From Candidatus Aminicenantota bacterium (GTDB lineage Bacteria; Acidobacteriota; Aminicenantia; Aminicenantales; Saccharicenantaceae): a DNA stretch of 41,006 bases. The translations under genes and the position numbers were made by a program. Where the stretch lies: positions 1 to 41,006 of the forward strand of contig JACIYI010000019.1 of the NCBI GenBank assembly GCA_014360005.1, read 5' to 3'. The notes under the pieces are model-generated. The model had not been told where the DNA came from. It made no database searches and saw only the letters and a list, made by a program, of their open reading frames with translations. This document shows, piece after piece, positions 1 to 7,979 of the stretch (positions are counted from its first letter, which is position 1; every line of letters starts with the position of its first letter).

Positions 1-646
1 TATTCCCTTTTTCCCGCGCCGTCTTTTTCAAAATCATCCTCAGGGCGTCAACCACGGTGTTGCCGGTCACGAAAATTTTTTCTGGCTTAATGCCCTCGGC
101 CAGCAAATTTTTTCGTGCCAGCTCGGTCGGGGCGAAATGCAGGTCGGCCAGATGGCTGATGAGTCGCCTGTTTATCTCTTCGGGAAACGGGTTGTATTTA
201 TCGTCGGTCCGCAACCCGGCTTCCACGTGGCCGATCTTTACCCGCTGATAGAAAGCGGCCAGGGCCGCCGCCAGGGCCGAAGTGGTATCGCCCTGCACCA
301 GTAACCAGTCGGGCTTTTCGGCTTCCAGAACTTTTTTCATCCCGGCCAGAACCCGTCCGGTCAGCTCGCTCAGGTGCTGGTCAGGCTGCATCACCCTCAG
401 GTCGTAATCGGGCTTTATCCCGAAAATCTTCAGGAAGGGCTCGACCATCTCCCGGTGCTGCCCAGTCAGGCAAATGACCGTCTTAATCCTCTGAAACCGC
501 GGCTTTCCTGTTTTTCCGGCTATTTTTGGGCTGCCCTTCTGGCCGTCTTTAAGGGCCTCAATGACGGGAGCCAGCTTGATGACTTCAGGCCGCGTCCCCA
601 TGACCACCAGGACTTTTTTGGTTTGAGCTGGAGTCTGTGATTTCAC
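1..646 (-). CDS. wecB: UDP-N-acetylglucosamine 2-epimerase, C-terminus outside window
   Basis: Converts UDP-GlcNAc to UDP-ManNAc in the cytoplasm, the precursor for ManNAc-containing surface glycans. The visible 215 residues contain family landmarks: GTRPEVIKLAPVI near the N-terminus, TGQHREMVEPFLKIF, the QGDTTSALAAALAA stretch, HVEAGLRT (with a conserved acidic residue) and FVTGNTVVDAL. The frame is open to the left edge of the window, so the 3' end is missing. The start is inferred as GTG at 646-644, preceded by AGGAAC; no ATG lies upstream in frame, and the next ATG is already inside the GTRPE motif. About 10 extra residues between the first strand and the TGQHREM motif make this loop longer than usual. 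The gene is divergent from the NfrB-like glycosyltransferase 690 bp away, a link discussed in the findings. Family assignment is firm. Confidence 0.93.
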   Translation of the reverse strand, partial: MKSQTPAQTKKVLVVMGTRPEVIKLAPVIEALKDGQKGSPKIAGKTGKPRFQRIKTVICLTGQHREMVEPFLKIFGIKPDYDLRVMQPDQHLSELTGRVLAGMKKVLEAEKPDWLLVQGDTTSALAAALAAFYQRVKIGHVEAGLRTDDKYNPFPEEINRRLISHLADLHFAPTELARKNLLAEGIKPEKIFVTGNTVVDALRMILKKTAREKGN

Positions 647-1337
647 GGAATAGTTCCTAAAGCTTTAATTTCCAATCAGCTAATAATTCTAACACAGAAA
701 TAAAAAGAGGGACATACCGCGCTGTCGCATTTTCAAACTTCGTTTACCTATCCTTTCTCTATAATATCCAGACCGAGCCATCTCTGCGGCCTCAAAACGT
801 TAAATCCAGAGGGGCGTTGAGGATATCCAGCCGGGCCGGCATACAGAGAAAAGGCATACAAGGGGACACGCTGCAGTGTCCCTCTTCTTTAGCCTTTCTG
901 ATTTGGGGGGAAGGTTGGCGACTATCTGGGCTATAAAGGGGACACCTGCAGGTGTCCCCTCCTCGTTCGTTAACCGGCGCTTCCCGGCTATTTTTATTTT
1001 ATTAATAATCAATAACTTGCGCCCGCCAGCTTTTGGCCATCTTTTGCCTACGAGGGGGTCAGCCGGCCAAAAAGGGGACACCTGCAGGTGTCCCCTCTTT
1101 TCTCCTTTTCTTTTTCCCGTAAATGAGTAAAATCAGTAATATGTACTAATTTTTCCCTTGTCCTGAGGGATCGGAGGCAGGCTGGGCCGGGTTATTATGG
1201 GTTATTCTCGGGTTATTGACAGAACGTCCCTAAAGGCGCTCTAACCCGTTAAGTTCCGTTTCCTTAACCCGGGCTTGCCTTTCGCCCGGCACTCTTATAG
1301 AATGGTACTCAGGAAAAGGAAGAGGAAGCAAAATTAA
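647..1337. other. Long divergent intergenic region with three palindromes
   Basis: This 691-bp region separates wecB (minus) from the glycosyltransferase (plus). It holds three family-1 palindromes (862, 938, 1074) and a possible decayed copy near 706. A TTGACA hexamer lies at 1216-1221, but no good -10 is seen at the right distance. I see no credible gene: the open frames here read straight through the palindromes. Confidence 0.6.
862..1095. repeat. Family-1 palindromes, doublet plus single
   Basis: Copies lie at 862-883 (variant centre, shortened right arm), 938-959 (perfect 22-bp palindrome) and 1074-1095 (perfect). The first two are 76 bp apart centre to centre, as in the other doublets of the window. 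The third is 136 bp further on. This is the only cluster placed between divergent genes rather than at gene 3' ends. Confidence 0.9.
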
Positions 1338-3737
1338 ATGGGCAATATGGAATACGGGTGGTTTCTTTCCACTCTCTATAACCTCTGGATATTTTTCCGC
1401 TACGTCTTCATCGTCCTGGTGGTAGCCTTCGCCATCGGGGGCCTTAGCGACTTTTTTGTCGATATTTACTACTGGGTCCGCCAGATTTATCGCCGCCTTT
1501 TTAAGAAAAGGCTAATCAAACCCCTGACCCTGGACCAGCTCCTGTCCATCGACGAAAAACCCATCGCTCTGATGATCCCTTCCTGGCGCGAAGCTGGCAT
1601 CATCAAAAAAATGCTCCTCAACACCCTGAACACCATAGATTACCGCAACTATTTCATATTCGTCGGCTGCTATCCCAACGACCCGGAAACCCAGGCCGAG
1701 GTGGACCAGGTCAGCGAAGTCTATCCCCAGGTCATTAAAGTCATAAACTCCAAGCCCGGACCCACCACCAAGGCCGATAACCTCAACGAAATTTACCGCG
1801 GCCTCTGCCATTTTGAGAAAGAAACCGGCCTGACTTTCGACCTGGTCGTGCTCAGCGATTCGGAAGACATCCACCACCCGCTGTCCTTTAAGCTATTCAA
1901 TTACCTTATGCCGCGCTTTGAAATGATCCAGATTCCTGTCATTCCGCTGGAGATGCCCTGGCACAGCTTCGTCGGCGGCGTCTACATGGATGAATTCGCC
2001 GAGAATCACCTCAAAGAACTGATCGTCCGGGAAAAAATCGCCCGCATCCTGCCCTCGGCTGGAACCAGCACCGCCTTCTGGCGCGAAAGCCTCAAGAAGC
2101 TGGATGAAGCGAACAACCAGCAGATTTTTAATCCCAAGAGCCTGACCGAAGATTATGAAATCGGAATCCGCCTGGGCAAGCTCGGCTTAAAGCAGATCAT
2201 CCTGGTGCAGTGGGTCGAAAGGGTAGTGACCAGAAAGGATCAGGCCAAACCCAAAAAAGTCAGGGAACTGGTGGCCACCCGGGCTTTCTTCCTGGAAGAA
2301 TTCCGCAAGGCCATGCGGCAGCGAGCCCGCTGGGTTTATGGCATCGCCTGGCAGGGGCTCCGGAATATCGGCTGGGACCGCAACCTGAAAGTCAGCTACA
2401 GCCTGCTCCGCGACCGGCTGTCTTTTTTCACCAACTTTCTTTATGTCTTCGGCTACCTGCTGATTGCCTACATCCTGACCTGCTGGGTGGCGCATTTATT
2501 CCGGCCGGATTTCGCCATCCCGGCTCTCGTCCGGCCCGATGAAATCTGGTGGAAACTGGCTCTGCTGGTGCTCTTTTTCTTCTGCTGGCGAATTCTGATG
2601 CGAATTGTTTTCGTCAAAAAAATCTATGGTCTGGGTCAGGCCCTGCTGTCGCCGATAAGAATTATCGTGGGCAACGTCTTGAATTTTGCTTCCTCCACCC
2701 TGGCCATGCTCTGGCTAATCCGGGCTGTGTCCACGCGGAAAGAGCAGACCTGGATTAAGACCGAGCACGCGTTCCCGGCCGAAAAGCTGGAAGCTTTCAG
2801 GCGCAAAATCGGGGACCTGCTTCTGACCCGGCATCTGGTTACGGCCAAGCAGCTGGAACAGGCAGTGAAGCTTCAGAAAAAGACAAAAAAGAGACTCGGG
2901 CAGATTCTGCTGGAGCTGGGCTACATCAGCGAGGAAGAGCTGGCCAGTGCCCTGGCCTACCAGCGGCAGTGGGCCTTCGTGGAGATTGACCCCTACGCCG
3001 TGGAGCCGGGGCTGCTGCGGATCATTCCGAAGTGGCTGGCCGAGCGCTACCGCATCTTTCCGCTGAAATACGAAAACGGGGTGCTGCACCTGGCCATTGA
3101 CCGGATTGACCTGGGGCTGCTTAAATCCAGCCTGTCGGAGCTGATGAAGGTCGAGGTCAAGTTCAGCCTGACCACAACTTATGACATCAATTATGCCATT
3201 GAAAGGGCCTATTCGGAAGATTTTATAAAGGTGGTCAGGGGGCGGCGGCTGGGCGAGCTGTTGCTCCGCGATAATATCATCACCAGGGAACAACTGACCA
3301 CGGCTTTGAGGCGGCAGAAAAGGAGCGGCCAGAGCCTGGGTGAAATCCTGGTGGACGAAGGATTTGTCGAAGAGGATTTCCTGAAGCGCTACCTGGAGGA
3401 GCAGAAAACCCTGGAACTCAGAGACAGAAAGGAGCGCGAGGAGCTGGCCCAGAAGAAGCTGGAAGAGGCGCTGAAGAAGTCACGGGAAGAGGCGGGCAAA
3501 GAAACAGAAAAAGTGGAAGAAATAAAAGAAAAAGAAGGAGGACGGCCGGAGGAAGAGGTTGAAGGGGCGGGCGCGGATAAGGAGAAAGAAGACACAACGG
3601 CGCCCGGGAGAAGTGTTGAGAGGGAAGAAGCGCCGGGCCCCGAGCCAGGAGAGGCGAAAAAAGACCGGGAAGAGCCCGGGTCGGAGGCCAGGCCAGGAGT
3701 GGGTGCGGGCGAGAAAGAAGGGGAAGGCAACGGGTAA
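1338..3737 (+). CDS. nfrB: NfrB-like inner-membrane glycosyltransferase with MshEN (c-di-GMP-binding) motifs
   Basis: Probable processive family-2 glycosyltransferase that builds and exports an exopolysaccharide across the inner membrane. A membrane segment lies at about residues 14-38. The GT2 domain (about 45-345) shows the acidic DSED motif near 173, TEDYE near 269 and RQRARW at 327-332. Further membrane segments lie at about 365-465. Two MshEN-type modules follow. The first (about 489-634) has two tandem motifs of the RLGxxLxxxGxIxxxxLxxALxxQ type plus the usual C-terminal half. The second (about 637-695) has two motifs only. The last 100 residues are a Glu/Lys-rich, probably disordered tail. 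Start ATG follows AGGAAG. The GT2-membrane-MshEN order matches E. coli NfrB, where this module binds c-di-GMP. It is followed by an outer-membrane barrel gene and divergent from wecB. Confidence 0.85.
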   Translation: MGNMEYGWFLSTLYNLWIFFRYVFIVLVVAFAIGGLSDFFVDIYYWVRQIYRRLFKKRLIKPLTLDQLLSIDEKPIALMIPSWREAGIIKKMLLNTLNTIDYRNYFIFVGCYPNDPETQAEVDQVSEVYPQVIKVINSKPGPTTKADNLNEIYRGLCHFEKETGLTFDLVVLSDSEDIHHPLSFKLFNYLMPRFEMIQIPVIPLEMPWHSFVGGVYMDEFAENHLKELIVREKIARILPSAGTSTAFWRESLKKLDEANNQQIFNPKSLTEDYEIGIRLGKLGLKQIILVQWVERVVTRKDQAKPKKVRELVATRAFFLEEFRKAMRQRARWVYGIAWQGLRNIGWDRNLKVSYSLLRDRLSFFTNFLYVFGYLLIAYILTCWVAHLFRPDFAIPALVRPDEIWWKLALLVLFFFCWRILMRIVFVKKIYGLGQALLSPIRIIVGNVLNFASSTLAMLWLIRAVSTRKEQTWIKTEHAFPAEKLEAFRRKIGDLLLTRHLVTAKQLEQAVKLQKKTKKRLGQILLELGYISEEELASALAYQRQWAFVEIDPYAVEPGLLRIIPKWLAERYRIFPLKYENGVLHLAIDRIDLGLLKSSLSELMKVEVKFSLTTTYDINYAIERAYSEDFIKVVRGRRLGELLLRDNIITREQLTTALRRQKRSGQSLGEILVDEGFVEEDFLKRYLEEQKTLELRDRKEREELAQKKLEEALKKSREEAGKETEKVEEIKEKEGGRPEEEVEGAGADKEKEDTTAPGRSVEREEAPGPEPGEAKKDREEPGSEARPGVGAGEKEGEGNG

Positions 3738-4136
3738 GGGGCAGAAAGGAGGCCTGTTTAAGGCATCAGTTTTACGGTTTAGGCGGTAAATCCGGATCTT
3801 TAATTTGGCTCTGGTAGTGATTTAATGAAATGAATGAAAGGCAAGTGAACGTCGGATGGTCAGAGACGGGGAGCGGAGACAGAAGGCCGGAGAAATGAAA
3901 AACTGCTGGTGTGTGAGTAGCGAATTGAGCAGCATCGGCTGTTACTTAAGTCGAGGCCCGGCGGCCCGGCGCCTGGCGGGAGTGGAAAGACCGAGGGCTG
4001 AAACAGGAGAACTGGAAAAAATAATGGCGGCGATGAGTGAGGTGGGGAGGGGGAAGGAGAAAAGGAAGAAAAAGTGAAAATTGGGTCGGAAATAATGAAA
4101 GAGAATAATAAAAGAGAACAATAAAATTGAAGGCAG
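3738..4136. other. Purine-rich intergenic stretch, no gene recognised
   Basis: These 399 bp between the glycosyltransferase and the barrel gene are G/A-rich. They contain one short open frame (3856-4077, basic, no ribosome binding site) that I do not accept as a gene. I could not recognise a riboswitch. The long leader in front of the barrel gene could carry untranslated regulatory sequence, but nothing specific is visible. Confidence 0.5.
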
Positions 4137-4142
4137 GTGTGG

Positions 4143-4916
4143 ATGATGAAGGATAATAAAGCCACAGCAATTATGAAGACGAGAAAAGGGTGGCGCGGGG
4201 CCGTTCTGCTGTCTGCGGCGCTAATGCTGGGGTTGATGTCGGCCTGGAGTGCGGTCCGGGGCGAGGTCAAGCCGCAGTTCGGCCTGGAGGGATACGGCGG
4301 CTCAAACAAGCTGTTCATTTTTAGCCCGTGGGTCGGACTTAGAATCGGCTTGAGCAATCAGGCCTCGCTGATATTTCGCTACCATTATCATAATTTCCGG
4401 TATGATTATTATGGAAGCGATAGCGGGGGTAATCCGGTTCTCAAGACGATGAAAGCTGATGTCAGCCGGCTGGCGGGCACGGTCTATTTTGCCGGAGAGA
4501 GGCTTTCCGGCTACCTGAACCTGTCCTACCTTACGGGCTCGGACGGTTACCGCGGCTTTCTGGCGGACAGCGGGCTGGAATATAGATTCAGCGACCACAT
4601 TGCCGGCCTGTGGTCAGTTTATTCAGTCCGGGAAAAATCGGTGCTGTGGCACCCGGAGCAAGAAGTCAGGTGGATCAACATCTATTCCATGAGACTGGGG
4701 ATGAAGTTCTGGCTGGTGAAAAACCTGGCCTTTAACCCGAATTTATACCTGATAAAAAATTCCGAGGAGGTGGAGGGGGTTGCCTATTCAGCCGGGTTAA
4801 TTTACAGCCCGAATTGGTGGCTGGCCGTCCATGCCTATTACTTCAGGTACGGCGAGACCGCCTTTTACGTGTTCCGCGGCAATTATTTCAGCTGCGGCCT
4901 TAATTTCTATTTTTAA
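4143..4916 (+). CDS. Small outer-membrane beta-barrel protein
   Basis: Predicted secreted barrel of about 257 residues. A hydrophobic signal peptide (GAVLLSAALMLGLMSAWSAVRG) follows a basic N-region. The rest is built of alternating amphipathic strands rich in Tyr, Phe and Gly, and the protein ends in aromatic residues (NFYF), typical for insertion by the Bam machinery. The start is taken at ATG 4143 because AGG lies 5 nt upstream; GTG 4137 and the internal ATG at 4173 are alternatives. It follows the NfrB-like gene on the same strand after 405 bp. In E. coli, NfrB-type and related glycosyltransferases work with an outer-membrane barrel partner (NfrA; compare YaiO next to YaiP), so this may be the export pore. 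No TPR domain is present, unlike NfrA. The pairing is an inference. The stop codon overlaps the first base pairs of a family-2 repeat. Confidence 0.65.
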   Translation: MMKDNKATAIMKTRKGWRGAVLLSAALMLGLMSAWSAVRGEVKPQFGLEGYGGSNKLFIFSPWVGLRIGLSNQASLIFRYHYHNFRYDYYGSDSGGNPVLKTMKADVSRLAGTVYFAGERLSGYLNLSYLTGSDGYRGFLADSGLEYRFSDHIAGLWSVYSVREKSVLWHPEQEVRWINIYSMRLGMKFWLVKNLAFNPNLYLIKNSEEVEGVAYSAGLIYSPNWWLAVHAYYFRYGETAFYVFRGNYFSCGLNFYF

Positions 4917-5270
4917 ATCGGGACACCCTACATTTTTCCGATTTTTTTCTGGGGGCCGAGATGGCCCTTGATATAAAGGGGCAGCTAGATGCAGGGGAAA
5001 TCAACATTCCTGCATCCTGCCTGAAGTATTCTGGGAATCAAAATAACGTGGTTCATCCCTTAGAATGCAGGTCAAAAGCTGCCAATTGATAGGGGCAGGA
5101 GCTGCACATACGCTTCGTTAGGGCCAAAAAGGCAACAAAATCAGGAAACATATGCGTTCTTCCACTTTTATCCCGCTTTTATTGAAAATATGGCGATTCT
5201 ATGGCGATTAAAAGAATGAAGAACTACGTAGTTGCCGAGAAAATCGGAAAAATGTAGGGTGTCCCGATTT
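4915..5270. repeat. Family-2 inverted repeats filling a convergent interval
   Basis: Two identical 31-bp copies in inverted orientation lie at 4915-4945 and 5240-5270. Each starts AAATCGGGACACCC and ends CCGATTTT, so each can also fold alone (7-bp stem AAATCGG/CCGATTT). The left copy overlaps the TAA stop of the barrel gene, and the right copy is one base from the TGA stop of the TonB receptor. The 294 bp between them contains no credible gene. The whole looks like a MITE or BIME-like element that supplies a terminator to each gene. Confidence 0.85.
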
Positions 5271-5271
5271 T

Positions 5272-7681
5272 TCAGAGGCTGAACTTCAGGCTGAGCCCGG
5301 CGCTGCGGCCGGCTGCCGGAAAGCCAAACCGCTCCTGGTAACGGGCGTCCAGGACATTATGGATGAAACCGGAAACCGTAGCTTTGAGTCGGGGGAGTGG
5401 ATAACTGGCTTCCAGGTCGACACGCAGGTAACCTTTCTGCTCGGCTACCTGCAAATCGTCGTTCCAGAGCAAATTCTGGTTATATATTACCTTCTGCGAG
5501 CTGACGGCCTGGAGGAAGCCGGCCACCCTGACACCCTGGCGGTTGCGCCAGCGCAGGCCCAGATTGCCCTTGACCCCGGGCACGCCCGGCAGCCGGTTGA
5601 AATCCCGGTCTTCCGGCCTGACGAAAATTTCCAGCAGCTGGTCGCCCGCGGTCCGGGAAGAGAAGAGCGACAGGTTGGCAAAAAACGACAGACTGCGGTT
5701 GAGCTGCCTGGCCAGTTCAATTTCCGCTCCGGTCAATCTGGCCAAGTCTATGTTGTACGAGACGAAATTAATCAGGTCGAACTGGATGTAATGTCTGATG
5801 CGGTAGTAAAAGACGGATACCTCCAGCCTGGTTCGGGCCTCGAGGTCATATTTCCAGCCGGCCTGTAACATCAACCCGTCTTCCGGCTCAAAGGGCAGCT
5901 GGCTGGTATCGACCCCGGCATCGTCAGAGTCATAATGCCAGTAGTGCTCGGGCGGCGTCGGAAAGCGCAGCGCCCGGGCGGCGCTCAGGAAAAGTAATCC
6001 GTCTTCAGAATAGCTGTAGGTCAGCTTGAAGGATGGGGCCAGACCGCTCATAGCAATGTCAGGAATGCCCTCGGCTATCCCGCCTGGGCCTGACAGTCCG
6101 CGGTAACTCATAAACCGCAGCCCCGGGGTGGCGGTCAGGCCAGGAATGAACAGCGGCAGGTCAGCCTGGAGATAAGCATTAACCAGTTTGGAAGCCACGT
6201 AATAGCCGTTGCGGAAGGGGGCCCGGAAATCGTCGGGGTAATTAAGGTCGCCGTCGTCCTTGAGGTGGGCGAAATCAAGTCCGGCCAGGAGAGAATAGGA
6301 ACGGCTGGAATTGCTGGTTCCATCCTGCGACCTGAACAGCGGCAACCGGTACTCCAGGCCGGCCCCGAAGGACCGGTCATCGTAGAATTTTTTGTGGAAG
6401 ATGCGGTCGAGAGCTACCCGGGTATTGTAAGCTTCTCGGTTACCGTGGTTTAGCCAGCCGTTAAGGCGAAGGAGTCCAGCCCGTCCCAGCGATTGGTCAT
6501 AATTGAGGCTGAGGAGCAAGCGGTCCTTGGCCCACCAGGCTCCGGGCTCGGGATAAGCACCCATCCCACCGTACATGTATTCCCCGTCTGAGGCCGGGAA
6601 AGAGCTTTCGAGTGGAGTTTGGTAATCGGGCGATTGCGGGTTGTGGTCGGCCCGGTTGAAGACGACGAAACCCTTTTTGACCCGGGCATAAGCCAGGTCG
6701 GCACTCAACCGACCGGAAAAGGGCAGGTCGTAGCCGAGGCGGAATTCAATATTCTTGAGGTTAAAATTTCCGTTGCGCAGATAGCCCCGGCTGTCCTGGA
6801 GAGAAGCGGACATAGAGTAGTCCAGACGCCCCGGTTTCCAGGAATGGAAAAAACTGAAGGCGGTGGTGCTGAAACTGGACAGGCTGGTCTGGAGCTCGAA
6901 GACCTGGTCGGCCTGGGGTCGGCGCGGGATGAGGTTAATAACTCCGCCGAGGGTGTTGCCGTAGCGAGCGTCAGCCAGGCCTTTGACCACTTCGATGCGA
7001 CCGATGGCTGTCAGGGGGGACGGTGGTCCAGTCGATGAAGTAACCGCCGGCCACGCCGGAGCTGTTGAGGAGACGACCGTCACGAAGCAGCAGCAGTCGC
7101 CTGGCGCCCAGGCCGCGGATTTTGACCGAGTCATCGTCGAGAGCGGTACCGATCATCTGGATACGCTGGATGTCTATCCCGGGCTGGCGTTCGAGAGCGG
7201 TGTCAAGGGTGTGGGAAATGGTCAGCGGGAAGAGGTCGGTCTGGACCACGGTCATGTTGGGGCGCTCATTTTCCCGGACTCGGTCGACGACTTCGATGTA
7301 GACCGGCTCGAGCTGGAAAAGTTTCTGGGATTTTTTTTCTTCTTCGGCTTGTTGTTCCCGGGCTGCTTTGGCCTTCTGGTCTTTGTCCTTCTGTTCTTTT
7401 GACTGTTGCTGTTGCTGTTGAATGGGGCTGGGCGGAGTTGAGGTGTCGTCAGTGGCTGCGGCTGTGGGTCCGGGAGTGGATGATGACGGATGGCTATCTG
7501 AAGACAAGGAGGCAGTGGAAGCGAGGGCGGGGCGGTTCAGGGATGAAAAGATAAATATAAAGGTAGAAAGGACGAGGGCTGTCAGGACGCGAGGGAGGGG
7601 GAAGCTTATTGGCCTCATCGGAAAAAGTAAATTACACAGGTTAGACGGGCGCCTTGGCTGGCGATGACCTGGTTTCATCAT
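5272..7681 (-). pseudogene. TonB-dependent outer-membrane receptor, single-base frameshift
   Basis: Receptor for energised uptake of a ligand (siderophore, vitamin or glycan, not determinable). The N-terminal part (7681 to about 7020) has a signal peptide, a Ser/Pro/Gln-rich linker, a TonB-box-like EPVYIEVVDR and the start of the plug (VKIRGLGARRLLLLRDGRLL). The C-terminal part continues in another frame with GRIEVVKGLADARYGNTLGGVINLIPRR and a full barrel to 5272. The switch falls in a run of six C on the coding strand (7014-7019); with five C the protein would read DWTTVPLTAIGRIEVVKG without interruption, giving about 802 residues. GGAGGG lies 7 nt upstream of ATG 7681. A recent inactivating mutation, phase variation at the tract, or an assembly or sequencing indel are all possible. 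Both halves otherwise look intact. Confidence 0.88.
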
Positions 7682-7856
7682 GACTTAACCCTCCAGTCTG
7701 GATTCGGAGCGGCTGGCCAATTCGGGCCAAATTATACCCCGGGAGGCTGCCGTCCCATGGCTTCCTGTCAATTTTTTAATATTTGCTGATTATATTTTCA
7801 AAATACCAGAGGGGGCTCGGGTCGTCAATAGCGCTGGCTACGGCAAAAATCGGCAA

Positions 7857-7923
7857 AAATCGGGACACCCTAGAATTTTCCGATTTTTGATAAATCGGGA
7901 CATCCTACATTTTTCCGATTTTT
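7857..7923 (+). repeat. Two tandem family-2 repeats upstream of mnmA
   Basis: Direct copies lie at 7857-7888 and 7892-7923, 35 bp apart. Both begin AAATCGGGACA and end CCGATTTTT. They lie in the divergent interval between the TonB receptor and mnmA. A TATAAT hexamer follows at 7959-7964, in a suitable place for the mnmA promoter, though I see no good -35. Confidence 0.85.
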
Positions 7924-7979
7924 AAGGAGGACAGAGTGTTTCACCTATTTATCGGTGTTATAATAAAGGCGAGACGGAG

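Noticed and set aside
800..1130. Open frames on both strands over the divergent region
   Set aside because: They consist largely of translated palindromes; no protein family features and no ribosome sites.
3856..4077. 73-codon basic open frame between the glycosyltransferase and barrel genes
   Set aside because: No ribosome site, purine-skewed composition and no recognisable motif.
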